Source: Desulfuromusa sp.
GTDB taxonomy: Bacteria > Desulfobacterota > Desulfuromonadia > Desulfuromonadales > Geopsychrobacteraceae
Length of the DNA stretch: 41,481 nt
Assembly: GCA_021647765.1 (NCBI GenBank)
Contig: JAKIUD010000027.1
Span: 1-41,481, forward strand
Direction of reading: 5' to 3'
Part shown: one piece after another, positions 16,167 to 25,601 of the stretch
Layout of the letters: each line of letters starts with the position of its first letter
Position numbering within the stretch: the first letter of the stretch is position 1
Program-made: the position numbers and the translations under genes
The notes under the pieces: generated by a model
The model's database searches: none
What the model was told of the DNA's origin: nothing
What the model saw: the letters and a program-made list of their open reading frames with translations, nothing else

Positions 16167-17144
16167 ATGGATGTTTTGCAGCAAAATTTCAGCCAGTTGA
16201 AAAATGCTCTTTCGCAACAGGTTATCGGTCAACCCGAATTGATTGAACGCCTGCTGATTGCCCTTTTGGCCGATGGACATCTGCTGGTTGAAGGTGCCCC
16301 CGGACTGGCCAAGACCCGCGCCATCCGTCAACTCGGGGAACTGCTGGAAGGAAGTTTTCATCGGATTCAGTTTACTCCTGATTTGCTGCCCGCCGATCTG
16401 ACCGGAACCGATGTCTATCGTGCGCAGGATGGATCCTTTGTCTTCCAGCCCGGACCGTTGTTTCATAATCTGATCCTTGCTGATGAAATCAACCGGGCGC
16501 CAGCCAAGGTGCAATCAGCGTTACTTGAGGCGATGGCGGAGCGCCAGATCAGTGTCGGGCAAACGACCTATCCACTCGATGATCCTTTTTTGGTCATGGC
16601 AACGCAGAATCCGATTGAGCAGGAGGGAACCTATCCACTGCCTGAAGCCCAGCTGGATCGATTTTTGCTCCATGTGCGGGTCGGTTATCCGAGTGTGGAA
16701 AGCGAACGGCAGATTCTCGCTCTGGCGCGGCGCGAAGCTGCCGGACAGGTCTCTGCTGGTGTGCAGCAGGCCAACAATTCATCCCTTTCGGTGGTTGAAC
16801 TGCGGCAGGCACGTCAGCAGGTGCTGGATTTGTATCTTGCTGAGAATCTTGAAGAATATCTGTTGCAACTGGTGCTGGCAACGCGCCATCCGCAGCCTTA
16901 CGGCGAGGATTTGCGGGGGGCTATTTTGTATGGAGCCAGCCCACGAGCCAGTATTGCGCTGGATCGTTGCGCCCGAGCGCGTGCCTGGCTGGCAGGACGT
17001 GACCATGTGCTGCCCGAAGACATTCAACACCTGGCTTTCGATGTTCTGCGTCACCGATTGATTCTCAGCTACGAAGCTGAGGCCAATGGGATGAATGCTG
17101 ATCGGCTGATTTCTGAACTGATTGCTCGCGTACCGGTGCCCTGA
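16167..17144 (+). CDS. MoxR-family AAA+ ATPase
   Basis: The 325-residue ATPase has Walker A GAPGLAKT (43-50), Walker B LILADEINR (103-110), the MoxR-specific TPDLLPADLTG block, sensor 1 ATQNPIEQEGTYPLPEAQLDRF and the C-terminal lid domain with sensor-2-like GASPRAS. MoxR ATPases act as chaperones that help assemble or activate metal-enzyme and cell-envelope complexes, often with von Willebrand factor A proteins. It is the first gene of the Bat-type operon, and its stop codon overlaps the start of the DUF58 gene by one base. Confidence 0.94.
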   Translation: MDVLQQNFSQLKNALSQQVIGQPELIERLLIALLADGHLLVEGAPGLAKTRAIRQLGELLEGSFHRIQFTPDLLPADLTGTDVYRAQDGSFVFQPGPLFHNLILADEINRAPAKVQSALLEAMAERQISVGQTTYPLDDPFLVMATQNPIEQEGTYPLPEAQLDRFLLHVRVGYPSVESERQILALARREAAGQVSAGVQQANNSSLSVVELRQARQQVLDLYLAENLEEYLLQLVLATRHPQPYGEDLRGAILYGASPRASIALDRCARARAWLAGRDHVLPEDIQHLAFDVLRHRLILSYEAEANGMNADRLISELIARVPVP

Positions 17145-18079
17145 TGCGGAAAAGAGCTGCATCCGCAAGTGGATCTCCGGTCAGCATCGATCTGGCCGGA
17201 CTGATTGCTCTGGGGGATCAACGGCTCCCTGCTGGCTGGCGGTCGACCCGACAGTTGGCGGCACAAAGTGGTGGATATCGCAGCCGCTTTCGCGGTCGCG
17301 GGATGGAATTTGCCGAGGTGCGTGCCTACCTGCCTGGAGATGATGTGCGCAGTATTGATTGGCGGGTAACCGCCAGACGCGGCAAAGTCCATACCAAACT
17401 GTTTCACGAAGAACGGGAACGCCCGGTGCTGTTAGCACTTGACTATCGGCGCCCGATGTTTTTTGCGACTCGTGGGCGTTTCAAGGCGGTACAGGCCTCA
17501 CAATTGACGGCGCTGTTAGCCTGGCAGGCACTGTCGCGCGGGGATCGTATCGGTGGCTTTATTTTTTCTGAAGAGCGCAACCTCGAATTACGACCGCAGC
17601 TTGGTAAAAAAGCGGTTTTGCAGTTATTGCGCCAGATGGTTGCTGATCCGGTCTGGCAGCGTTCTCCGCATCGTCCTTTTGCACCACAACAACGGCTTGC
17701 TACGACCCTGCAGCGGTTACACCGGGTTGCCCGCCCTGGCAGTTTGATTTTGCTATTGAGTGATTTCAATCAGTGGGATGAACCGGTAGAGAAACAGCTG
17801 GCTCTGCTTGGTCGTCATTGTGAGCTTGGTCTGGTGCATTGTTTTGATCCTCTCGAAGCCGAACTGCCACCAGCCGGTTCCTATCGGCTCAGTGACGGCG
17901 AGCGTGACTTAACGATTGCCACCGCCGATCGAAGGTTACGACAGCAGTACCAGCATAATTTTATCCAGCGTCGTCAGCAGCTCGAAGATTTTTGTCGCCG
18001 GCAGCACAGCCGACTTTTTTCCCTGCCGACTGATGGTGACCCGTTGGAGTGTCTTTCCGGCGTGAAAGGGAAGAGTTGA
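17144..18079 (+). CDS. DUF58 domain protein (BatA-linked)
   Basis: The 311-residue protein carries the DUF58 signature in FRGRGMEFAEVRAYLPGDDVRSIDWRVTARRGKVHTKLF (residues about 40-85). A vWA-like fold without the MIDAS pattern follows. DUF58 proteins are nearly always encoded next to moxR and VWA genes and are thought to be the client or adaptor of the ATPase. Start and stop overlap neighbouring genes, which indicates translational coupling. There is no membrane segment, so it is cytoplasmic. Confidence 0.9.
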   Translation: MRKRAASASGSPVSIDLAGLIALGDQRLPAGWRSTRQLAAQSGGYRSRFRGRGMEFAEVRAYLPGDDVRSIDWRVTARRGKVHTKLFHEERERPVLLALDYRRPMFFATRGRFKAVQASQLTALLAWQALSRGDRIGGFIFSEERNLELRPQLGKKAVLQLLRQMVADPVWQRSPHRPFAPQQRLATTLQRLHRVARPGSLILLLSDFNQWDEPVEKQLALLGRHCELGLVHCFDPLEAELPPAGSYRLSDGERDLTIATADRRLRQQYQHNFIQRRQQLEDFCRRQHSRLFSLPTDGDPLECLSGVKGKS

Positions 18080-18080
18080 G

Positions 18081-18578
18081 ATGGCGCAAAATATCACAAT
18101 GACCTCAGCCAATCTGCCACTGCGCGATATCCATCTTCCCGATCCCGTCGGCTGGTGGCCATTAGCCCCCGGTTGGTGGGCTCTGTGCGGGTTGTTAATC
18201 TTGCTGCTTGTCTTCCTCTGGGGGGGACGCCGTTTCTGGCAGCGCCGCCGATTGCGGCACCTGGCACTGAAGAAACTGGAAGAATTATCTGCTCTCCCCG
18301 ATGCAGAGTTGGTTACAGCTCTTTCCCGTTTGTTGCGGCAAACGGCAATCAGCCATTTTCCGCGTCAAGATTGTGCTGGATTAAGCGGGCAGGCCTGGCT
18401 CGATTTTTTGAACCAACCCTTTGATGATCGACCTTTCAACAGCGGGGTCGGTTGTTGTCTGAGTGATGCTCCGTACCAGAGAGAAACACAGATTGATGCT
18501 TCAGCACTGGTTGACCTGTGCCGTCGCTGGCTGAAAAAACTTCCTCCGCAAAGCCTGAATCTCAGGAGGAAATTATGA
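18081..18578 (+). CDS. DUF4381 domain membrane protein
   Basis: The 165-residue protein starts with the hallmark LRDIHLPDPVGWWPLAPGWW, followed by one transmembrane helix (about residues 33-55) and a cytoplasmic helical domain ending in WLKKL. This is the DUF4381 layout. The family has no assigned function. It occurs almost only in MoxR/Bat loci and probably anchors the complex at the membrane. It follows the DUF58 gene by one base and overlaps the batA start. Confidence 0.9.
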   Translation: MAQNITMTSANLPLRDIHLPDPVGWWPLAPGWWALCGLLILLLVFLWGGRRFWQRRRLRHLALKKLEELSALPDAELVTALSRLLRQTAISHFPRQDCAGLSGQAWLDFLNQPFDDRPFNSGVGCCLSDAPYQRETQIDASALVDLCRRWLKKLPPQSLNLRRKL

Positions 18579-19567
18579 TCCATTTTGCTTGGCCCTGGGC
18601 GTTTGCTTTGGTGGTTCTTCCCTGGTTGATTTATAAATTGTGGCCACCGGCGCTGGCTGCTGAAGAAGCCGCTCTCTGGGTACCAAGTTTATCCCCCTTT
18701 GGCGGGGTACAGCATCAGCGCAGTCGTCGAAAAGGACGTTGGCAACTCCCCTTGGCTCTTTGCTGCTGGTTGTTGCTGCTGGGTGCCACAGCTCGGCCGC
18801 AATGGCTTGGCGAGCCGATTGAATTGCCGGTCAGTGGTCGCGACCTGCTGCTGGCAGTTGATCTCTCTGGCAGTATGCAGACTAAAGATTTTCGTCTTGA
18901 CGGTGAAATGGTAGATCGTTTGACCGCGCTGAAAGCCGTAGCCGGTAAATTTATTCAACGGCGGGTGGGAGATCGGTTGGGACTCATTCTGTTTGGTGAC
19001 CAGGCCTATGTCCAGACACCGTTAACTTTTGATCGGAAGACGGTTGAGTTGTTGCTTAATGAAGCTGCCATCGGTCTGGCTGGCCAAAAAACTTCTATCG
19101 GTGATGCTATTGGTCTGGCGGTCAAGCGCCTTAAAAAAGGGCAGGGTAAAGAGCAGGTCTTGATCCTGTTGACCGATGGAGCTAACACCGCTGGCCAACT
19201 GACACCGCTGAAGGCGGCAGAGCTTGCTGCAAATGAAGGGTTGAAAATCTATACAGTTGGTATCGGGGCTGATGCTATGGAAGTCCGCAGCTTTTTTTTC
19301 AGCCAGACGGTCAATCCTTCGGTCGATCTTGATGAAAAAACCCTGACAGCTATTGCCCGGAAAACTGGCGGACGCTATTTTCGTGCTCGGGATACGGATC
19401 AATTAGCAAAAATCTATGCAGAACTGGATCGACTCGAACCGGTGGAACACGATAAAGATGTCTATCGTCCGATTTCTGAGCTTTATCCTTACCCTTTGGG
19501 ACTAGCTCTTGGCTGTGGTGTACTGCTGATCTTATTGCCGAAATTGTCTGATTGGAGGCGCAGATGA
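18575..19567 (+). CDS. batA: VWA domain membrane protein, BatA type
   Basis: The 330-residue protein has an N-terminal membrane helix pair (about residues 5-25 and 58-76), a von Willebrand factor A domain with intact MIDAS Asp-x-Ser-x-Ser (VDLSGS, D96, S98, S100), the DTD-like motif LLTDGANT, and a C-terminal membrane helix (LGLALGCGVLLILL). BatA proteins are part of the Bacteroides aerotolerance-type membrane complex. ATG 18575 is preceded by AGGAGG, and the upstream frame that continues to 18518 overlaps the DUF4381 end and is not needed. The stop overlaps the next start (ATGA). Confidence 0.92.
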   Translation: MIHFAWPWAFALVVLPWLIYKLWPPALAAEEAALWVPSLSPFGGVQHQRSRRKGRWQLPLALCCWLLLLGATARPQWLGEPIELPVSGRDLLLAVDLSGSMQTKDFRLDGEMVDRLTALKAVAGKFIQRRVGDRLGLILFGDQAYVQTPLTFDRKTVELLLNEAAIGLAGQKTSIGDAIGLAVKRLKKGQGKEQVLILLTDGANTAGQLTPLKAAELAANEGLKIYTVGIGADAMEVRSFFFSQTVNPSVDLDEKTLTAIARKTGGRYFRARDTDQLAKIYAELDRLEPVEHDKDVYRPISELYPYPLGLALGCGVLLILLPKLSDWRRR

Positions 19568-21411
19568 ACAACTTCCATTTTTTGCGTCCTGAGTGGTTCC
19601 TGGCATTGCTACCGTCATTATTGTTGCTCTTCTGGTTCGCACGGCGACAACTGCGCAGCCGTAGCTGGCAGGCGGTTTGTGATCCCGAACTGCTACCACA
19701 TCTCCTCCTTGGTCGCTCTGTGCGGCGTGCTAACTGGCCGCTCTGGTTGCTTCTGCTCGGTCTGTTGTTGGCGGTTCTTGCTTTGGCTGGCCCGGTCTGG
19801 AAACGACAACCACAGCCTCTGTTCCGTCAGCAATCGGCTCTGGTGATTCTGTTTGATCTCTCACGATCTATGCAGGTTGCCGATTTGAAACCGAGTCGCT
19901 TTGTCCGGGCGCAACTCAAAATTTCCGACTTGTTGCGCCAGCGTAAGGAAGGGCAGACGGCACTGATCGTTTTTGCGGCAGATGCTTTCACGGTGACTCC
20001 ACTGACCGAAGATCGACATACCATTGAGGCTTTGTTGAAAAGCCTTGATCCTGAGTTAATGCCCGTCCAAGGGAGCAATCCGGCACGAGCCATAGCGCGT
20101 GGGCAAGAATTGCTCCAGCAGGCGGGTTTGAAGCGCGGGCGATTATTGCTGGTGACCGATGAGGATCGGCCGGAACTTTTTCTCGATGCGGCGCGGCAGC
20201 TTAAACGGCAGGGTTTTGAACTGGCAGTCCTGGGTGTGGGGAGTCCGGAGGGGGCTCCAATCCCTCAGCCTGGGGGTGGTTTTTTTAAGGATGGGCAGGG
20301 CAACCTCGTATTGCCTAAATTGAATACTGCCGGATTGCGGCAGTTGGCAAGTGCGGGTGGTGGCCACTACCGGCAGTTGAGCGTGGATGACTCCGATTTA
20401 GATGGTCTGCTTGCCAATATTGATGACCATCGCCTTGATCAGTCTGAGCAAACGACCACAACAACAGGTGATCACTGGCGTGAAGAGGGGATCTGGTTGC
20501 TCTGGCCGTTGTCTGTCCTTGCCGCATTTGCATTCCGGCGTGGGTGGCTGCTGGTTTTGACTTTATTGCTATTGGTGCCGCCATCTGCCGAGGCTGTCAG
20601 TTGGTCTAGACTCTGGAAAACCCCGGATCAACGGGCTGCAGAGGCTTTTGCAGATAAGGATTATGCGGATGCTGCACAACAGTTCCAGGATCAACACTGG
20701 AAAGCGAGTGCGCTGTATCGTGATGGCAAATTTAGCGAGGCGGCCAAGTTGCTGAAGTCTCCACAGAATGCAGATGACTGGTACAATCAGGGAAACGCTT
20801 TGGCGAAGAGCGGTGATCTGCCCGCAGCTCTCAAGGCTTATCAGCAGGCGTTGAAACTTGAATCAGAGCACGTTGATGCGCAGTTCAATAAAGATCTGGT
20901 TGAAAAGGCTTTGCAACAGCAGCAACCGCAAAACAAAAAAAACCAGCAAGGGGAGCAGAACCAACAAGGGGAGCAGAAAAAACAGGCAGATAACCAACAG
21001 AACACTGCGGAAAAGGGAGACAATCAAGCACAAGAGCAACAGAGAGGCTCTTCTTCTCCGCAGAAAAATAAGGATGGAAAAGTGCCACCACAGAGTCGGT
21101 CTGCCGGGGAGGATAATAAGTCGAAAAGTCAAAAATCTTCTATACAGGACTCTGCAAAGAAAACTGCAAAAGCGGATAAAAAATCGACAAAACCAGCCCA
21201 AAAACAGCTCAATGAGCTCACTATTAAATCTCCAGAGAACAACAGTGTCACTGCTGAGGCTGCAGATAAGATTCCTGAAACTGCCGAGCAGCGCGAGTCA
21301 CGCTTGCTGTTACAACAGATTCCCGATGATCCGGGTGGGCTGTTACGCCGCAAGTTTCTCTATCAGTACCGCCAGCGCGGTCAACAACCTGAAACGGATC
21401 GATCATGGTAA
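19564..21411 (+). CDS. batB: BatB-BatC fusion: VWA domain plus TPR and Q/K-rich tail
   Basis: The 615-residue protein begins like BatB: two N-terminal membrane helices and a VWA domain with MIDAS at D98-S100-S102 (LFDLSRSM). It then passes through two more membrane helices (about 305-340) into a BatC-like part. The latter has TPR-like repeats around WYNQGNALAKSGDLPAALKAYQQALKLE. A low-complexity region follows at about 450-550, rich in Gln, Lys, Asn and Ser. The final block is a short ordered segment (LLLQQIPDDPGGLLRRKF) conserved in BatC. Known Bat loci often encode the two as separate genes; here they are one chain, which is also seen in other Proteobacteria. Confidence 0.88.
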   Translation: MNNFHFLRPEWFLALLPSLLLLFWFARRQLRSRSWQAVCDPELLPHLLLGRSVRRANWPLWLLLLGLLLAVLALAGPVWKRQPQPLFRQQSALVILFDLSRSMQVADLKPSRFVRAQLKISDLLRQRKEGQTALIVFAADAFTVTPLTEDRHTIEALLKSLDPELMPVQGSNPARAIARGQELLQQAGLKRGRLLLVTDEDRPELFLDAARQLKRQGFELAVLGVGSPEGAPIPQPGGGFFKDGQGNLVLPKLNTAGLRQLASAGGGHYRQLSVDDSDLDGLLANIDDHRLDQSEQTTTTTGDHWREEGIWLLWPLSVLAAFAFRRGWLLVLTLLLLVPPSAEAVSWSRLWKTPDQRAAEAFADKDYADAAQQFQDQHWKASALYRDGKFSEAAKLLKSPQNADDWYNQGNALAKSGDLPAALKAYQQALKLESEHVDAQFNKDLVEKALQQQQPQNKKNQQGEQNQQGEQKKQADNQQNTAEKGDNQAQEQQRGSSSPQKNKDGKVPPQSRSAGEDNKSKSQKSSIQDSAKKTAKADKKSTKPAQKQLNELTIKSPENNSVTAEAADKIPETAEQRESRLLLQQIPDDPGGLLRRKFLYQYRQRGQQPETDRSW

Positions 21412-23144
21412 ATAGATGGCGTACATTGTTCTTGTTGCTGCTCTTTTCAATTTTTATGGTTGGTCATGCAATGGCTATTTCGGTACAGGCGGTGGCTGAT
21501 CGCGACCGGATTGCTGCTGGGGAAAGTTTGCAACTGGAGTTGCGGGTAGGTGGCCATCCCGATATGGAACCTGATCTCTCTTCTTTGCAAAAGAGCTGGG
21601 ATATTCTTAACCGTTCACAAAGTAGCCAGATGCAGATTACCAACGGACACTTTAGTCGTTCAGTCGTTTATAGGCTGACCCTGATGCCGAAAACAGAGGG
21701 GACAGTGACCATTCCGGCAATTTGTTTCGGTGCTAATTGTACTATTCCGTTGCCGATTGATGTTGCAATTCGCTCTACCTCAAGTCATGGATCGACTGCC
21801 CCACTGTTACTAGAAACGGAAGTGACTCCAAAGACCGTTGTGACACAGGGACAACTGGTGCTGAAGGTTCGTCTGTTGCGGCGGGTTGAATTGCTCGATG
21901 GGCAATTGAACGAACCTCAACCCAGCGGGGTTGCCGTGGTGGTCAAAAAACTGGGTAACGATCGTAGTTATGAGATCCGCCGCAATGGTCTGCTCTATAA
22001 AGTGATTGAGCGCGACTATGCAATTTTCCCCCAGGGGAGTGGCACCTTGCAGATTCCAGCACTGCAATTTGATGGAACCGTTGCTGATGGAAATTCTCGA
22101 TTCGATCCCTTTGGTCGACAGGGGCGGCGGGTACGCCAGAGGTCACAACCATTACAGGTTGAGGTGCTGCCACCCCCTGCCGATCTGGGCTCACGTCCTT
22201 GGATTCCTGCGACTGCTGTAACGTTGCAGGATGATTGGCAGCAACAGGTTCCACAACTTGTCGTTGGAGAACCTGCGACCCGTACTCTGCGCTTGAGTGC
22301 CAGAGGAGTGCCTGCTGCGCAGTTACCGGAATTGCAGCCAGCACTTCCATCTGGGTTTAAAAGTTATCCCGATCAACCCCGCCGGGAAGATCGGCTGACT
22401 AACAGTGGAGTCACCGGTTTAGTGGAACAGAAAATTGCTCTGGTGCCAACCCAACCCGGTCATTATCAGTTGCCAGCGATTGATCTTGACTGGTGGGATG
22501 TCGTGTCGGAACAGTGGCAACACCTCCACCTGGCGGCGTTATCTGTTGATGTCGCCCCGTCTCCGACTGTTGTGGCGGGGAGCGCGCCGATTGGAACTGG
22601 CTCCGTCTCAGAAGTTGCCGCGAACGCTGCTTTACCACCGCTCCAGAAATTGCCGCCAGCCTCGTTTTCCACTGTACCGCCAGTTGGCAAAGCTATTTCT
22701 CCGTATGCCAGTTTCTGGCCTTGGGTAAGCCTTGCTCTGGCGCTAGGCTGGTTGTTGACATTGGTGCTGCTGCTCCGCTACCGACGGCATTTGCAGCCAG
22801 TCACAGAAGCAGAATCAAAGGACGGACTTCCAACTCTAACTGAAAAGGCAGCTCGTCAAGCGGTGCTGCGGGCAGCACGGACGCATGATCCGCAGGCGAC
22901 TCGTCAGGCACTGGTGCAGTGGTGTCAAATTCTCTATCCTGAAGCACCGCCAGGAGTTTACGAACAGTTCTGCAAAACCGTTGCCCCGGCTGGGTTAAAG
23001 CAAGAGCTTGAGAATCTCGATCTCAGCCTTTATGGAGATTCCGGACAAACCTGGAACGGGGAAGCGTTGGCAGAACAAATTGCAGCTTGGCTGGTGGGGA
23101 AAGTCAAACAAAAATCTGCAACGTTGCCGGATCTCTATCTCTGA
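21405..23144 (+). CDS. batD: BatD family protein (oxygen tolerance)
   Basis: The 579-residue protein has a signal peptide (MVNRWRTLFLLLLFSIFMVGHAMA), then repeated beta-rich modules of the BatD type (VQAVADRDRIAAGESLQLELRVGG; LEVRLLRRVELLDGQL; TRTLRLSARG). A single C-terminal membrane helix (PWVSLALALGWLLTLVLLL, near residue 455) and a cytoplasmic helical tail of about 120 residues complete it. It is expected to be a periplasmic partner of the Bat complex. It overlaps the BatB/C gene by 7 bp and is the last operon gene. Confidence 0.85.
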   Translation: MVNRWRTLFLLLLFSIFMVGHAMAISVQAVADRDRIAAGESLQLELRVGGHPDMEPDLSSLQKSWDILNRSQSSQMQITNGHFSRSVVYRLTLMPKTEGTVTIPAICFGANCTIPLPIDVAIRSTSSHGSTAPLLLETEVTPKTVVTQGQLVLKVRLLRRVELLDGQLNEPQPSGVAVVVKKLGNDRSYEIRRNGLLYKVIERDYAIFPQGSGTLQIPALQFDGTVADGNSRFDPFGRQGRRVRQRSQPLQVEVLPPPADLGSRPWIPATAVTLQDDWQQQVPQLVVGEPATRTLRLSARGVPAAQLPELQPALPSGFKSYPDQPRREDRLTNSGVTGLVEQKIALVPTQPGHYQLPAIDLDWWDVVSEQWQHLHLAALSVDVAPSPTVVAGSAPIGTGSVSEVAANAALPPLQKLPPASFSTVPPVGKAISPYASFWPWVSLALALGWLLTLVLLLRYRRHLQPVTEAESKDGLPTLTEKAARQAVLRAARTHDPQATRQALVQWCQILYPEAPPGVYEQFCKTVAPAGLKQELENLDLSLYGDSGQTWNGEALAEQIAAWLVGKVKQKSATLPDLYL

Positions 23145-23590
23145 TTGCTGTGGATAAACTCCTGGCTGGTTGCCAGTCGGAGACTTGTGATGAGTCTCAA
23201 TCGGTTATCCGTTGAGCCTCTTGCAAAAGTCGTTATCCTCGTGAAAACGGGGATCCAGTTTTTTGATGAACCGAGGAAACCTCTGGATTCCCGCCTGCGC
23301 GGGAATGACGGTCACTGGGCTTCAAAGGGCTTTGCAAGAACCTCAGTTTTAAGGGAATAGAATTATAAGTTCGGTGGAGCTTGCTTTTTTGCTATACTAC
23401 GCTCGGAAACAACCTCATTGTTTTGTTCTAATGTCCATTGTTATAATATTCAGTAAATGATATATGTTTAGCAACGAAAACAGCGGTGATATTTGTCGCG
23501 AAGTCTGGCAAACCTGTGAAGTCGATGATAGCAAATCATTTGGCACCGAGTTGCAGGGGAGGGGATTACAAGGAGATAGGTGAGGGTTCG
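23145..23590. other. Intergenic region between batD and the HDOD gene
   Basis: Besides the MITE copy at 23213-23345 it has a TATACT hexamer at 23393-23398 without a good -35 box, and an A/T-rich part near 23430-23470. The frame of the HDOD gene is open up to 23486, but the more plausible start is at 23591. No other gene is seen. Confidence 0.4.
23213..23345 (+). repeat. MITE-like repeat, copy A
   Basis: About 133 bp beginning TGAGCCTCTTGCAAAAGTC and ending in a degenerate inverted copy (GGGCTTTGCAAGAACCTCA). The interior contains ATTCCC-N8-GGGAAT. Copies B (27426) and C (41198) share ends and interior. A GT dinucleotide flanks both sides, a possible 2-bp duplication. Confidence 0.85.
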
Positions 23591-24445
23591 ATGAGCATGT
23601 TCATGGATTTTGAATCAATTACCAAGAGTATGGGGGAGCTTCCGGCCTCGCCAATTGTGGCAACTAAATTACTTGAATTGCTGCGGAAACCCGATTTAAA
23701 AATTAAGGAACTGGCGAATGCCGTCTCTCTTGATCCAGTTATCTCTGCACGTTTAATGCGGATGGCTAACTCGGTATTTTACCAGCAGATGAAGCAGGTA
23801 AGGACAGTTGATCGGGCAATTATTATAGTTGGTGAAAACGTTCTGAAAAATCTCGCATTGGAATACAGTTTACGTTCGACCAGCAAAACCTACGGTGTGA
23901 TGGAGCGCAAGTTATGGGAAAATTCAATCGGTTGTGCCGTTGCTTGCCGAATGTTAGCTGATCGTTTGACCGATATCGATAAAAATGAGGCATACCTTGC
24001 TGGATTGCAACATCACATCGGCAAGGTGGTGATGATTAATCGGGACAAGGATCTTTATAAAGAAGTGGTACGGATTGTCGAGTCGGGAAAAGGACTCCTT
24101 CGGGATGTCGAGCGGGGGCTATTCGCTTATTCCCATGAAGTGGTTGGTGCGGCACTGCTCGATCACTGGAATTATCCCAAGATGATTGTTGAAGTGACCC
24201 TTCACCACCACAAATTTGAGAGCTTGCGCACTGAAAACAGAGAGATATTCACCATTTGTGCCATTGTCAGCATGGCCAGCGACTTCTGCCGCCATTTTGG
24301 AATTGGTTATGCCGATGAAACTAAGATTGATCTGACTTTGTGCCGCGGAGCTCTGGCTTTGGAAGCAAACCCGATGATTGTTGATGAGTTAGTGGAGAAG
24401 TTTCATCCTGAATTTGTCAAAGAACGTAATCTGTTCTTGACCTGA
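23591..24445 (+). CDS. HDOD domain protein
   Basis: The 284-residue product matches the HDOD domain (metal-independent HD-GYP relative). It has GELPASPIVATKLLELLRKPDLKIKELANAVSLDPVISARLMRMANSVFY at the N-terminus, then AGLQHHIGKVVMINRDK, GLFAYSHEVVGAALLDHW and LEVTLHHH-like segments. HDOD proteins are signalling or regulatory adaptors, often around motility, secretion or stress. ATG 23591 is preceded by GAGGG. The frame extends upstream to 23486 without a matching domain. It may be the first gene of a small group that includes the following two genes. Confidence 0.88.
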   Translation: MSMFMDFESITKSMGELPASPIVATKLLELLRKPDLKIKELANAVSLDPVISARLMRMANSVFYQQMKQVRTVDRAIIIVGENVLKNLALEYSLRSTSKTYGVMERKLWENSIGCAVACRMLADRLTDIDKNEAYLAGLQHHIGKVVMINRDKDLYKEVVRIVESGKGLLRDVERGLFAYSHEVVGAALLDHWNYPKMIVEVTLHHHKFESLRTENREIFTICAIVSMASDFCRHFGIGYADETKIDLTLCRGALALEANPMIVDELVEKFHPEFVKERNLFLT

Positions 24446-24496
24446 TTTTTCCAGAACTCCCCCTTTTCCTTTGTGAATTAAGGAGCTGGTTTGTTT

Positions 24497-25588
24497 ATGT
24501 GCAAGAAAATTTTCATTGCTGCAACGGGTCAACACTGCGGCAAAACCACAACCAGCTTATCTCTACTTCATCTTGCCCGGAAAAAGTATAGCCGGGTTGG
24601 CTTTATCAAACCGTTTGGACCTAAGCGAACCAAATATCTGGGACAGTTTGTCGATGTTGATGCGGCTTTAATTGCCTATGTTTATGGGATGGAAAATCAG
24701 CTAGGACTGATGTCCCCAGTGGTTCTTGATTCCCATACCACCCGGGATGTTCTCGAAGGCAAAACGACTCCACAGCAGTATTTAGAGCAGATTCGTCATG
24801 CAACTGCCGAGTTGGAAAAGCAGTGTGATTTTTTGATTATTGAAGGCGCTGGACACAGTGGTGTCGGATCAGTGGTGGGGCTTAATAATGCGCAACTGGC
24901 TCAGCAGCTTGATGCACCGGTTTTACTGGTGGCTGGCGGCGGTGTTGGAGTTGTCATCGATGCCATTGAATTGAACCTTGCTTTGTTTCGTGAGAATGGC
25001 ACGGAAGTGCGGGTTATTTTTCCCAATAAATTGATTAAAAGTAAACGGGAAGCCACCTTGAAATATCTTCAGCTGGCTTTTAAAAATACCCCGATTCAGA
25101 TTATCGGTGGGTTTAATTATTCACCAATCCTTGCTCATCCAACCTTGAAATACTTGTCTGAATTATTGCGCCTTGAGCTTCAGGCTGATAGCAAACAGAC
25201 GAGTCGTATTGTCCATCATATCCAATTGGGTGCAGCTTCAACACAGCGGATCGTTGATCTGTTACAAGAGTCAACTCTGCTGATCGTCCCTAGTAGTCGG
25301 GACGAAGTGTTGGTCATGCTGTCGACGCTTTACCATCTTCCTGAATTTCAAAATAAAATTGCCGGATTGGTGATCATCGGTGTTGCCCCTCTGACAGAGA
25401 TCGTGCAGCGAATTCTAGATGATGCAAGAATTCCCTATATGCGGACAGCCGAGACAACTGCTGAAATTTACACGACTATTCAGGGAGATGTTGCTAAAAT
25501 TGGTGCTGCAGATAAGGAAAAAATAGCTTTGATACAACAACTGGCTGAGAGTGATCTCAATTTTGAATTAATCGATTCGCTATTTTAA
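24497..25588 (+). CDS. BioD/DRTGG-domain protein (phosphotransacetylase N-terminal-like)
   Basis: The 363-residue protein has an N-terminal dethiobiotin-synthetase-like P-loop domain (ATGQHCGKTTTS near residue 9; FLIIEGAGHSGVGSVVGLNNAQLAQQLDAPVLLV near 115) and a C-terminal DRTGG-like domain (about 215-330). This is the arrangement of the N-terminal half of long phosphotransacetylases, but the catalytic PTA domain is missing. Such stand-alone proteins may be regulatory nucleotide-binding proteins. The Walker A is standard. ATG 24497 and TTG 24491 are both possible; AAGGAG lies at 24480. It is cytoplasmic. Confidence 0.82.
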   Translation: MCKKIFIAATGQHCGKTTTSLSLLHLARKKYSRVGFIKPFGPKRTKYLGQFVDVDAALIAYVYGMENQLGLMSPVVLDSHTTRDVLEGKTTPQQYLEQIRHATAELEKQCDFLIIEGAGHSGVGSVVGLNNAQLAQQLDAPVLLVAGGGVGVVIDAIELNLALFRENGTEVRVIFPNKLIKSKREATLKYLQLAFKNTPIQIIGGFNYSPILAHPTLKYLSELLRLELQADSKQTSRIVHHIQLGAASTQRIVDLLQESTLLIVPSSRDEVLVMLSTLYHLPEFQNKIAGLVIIGVAPLTEIVQRILDDARIPYMRTAETTAEIYTTIQGDVAKIGAADKEKIALIQQLAESDLNFELIDSLF

Positions 25589-25601
25589 GGATAGGTGGTT
25601 T

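Noticed and set aside
20863..21201. Minus-strand Leu/Phe/Cys-rich frame opposite the BatB/C tail
   Set aside because: It is the complement of the Gln/Lys-rich low-complexity tail and is not a gene.
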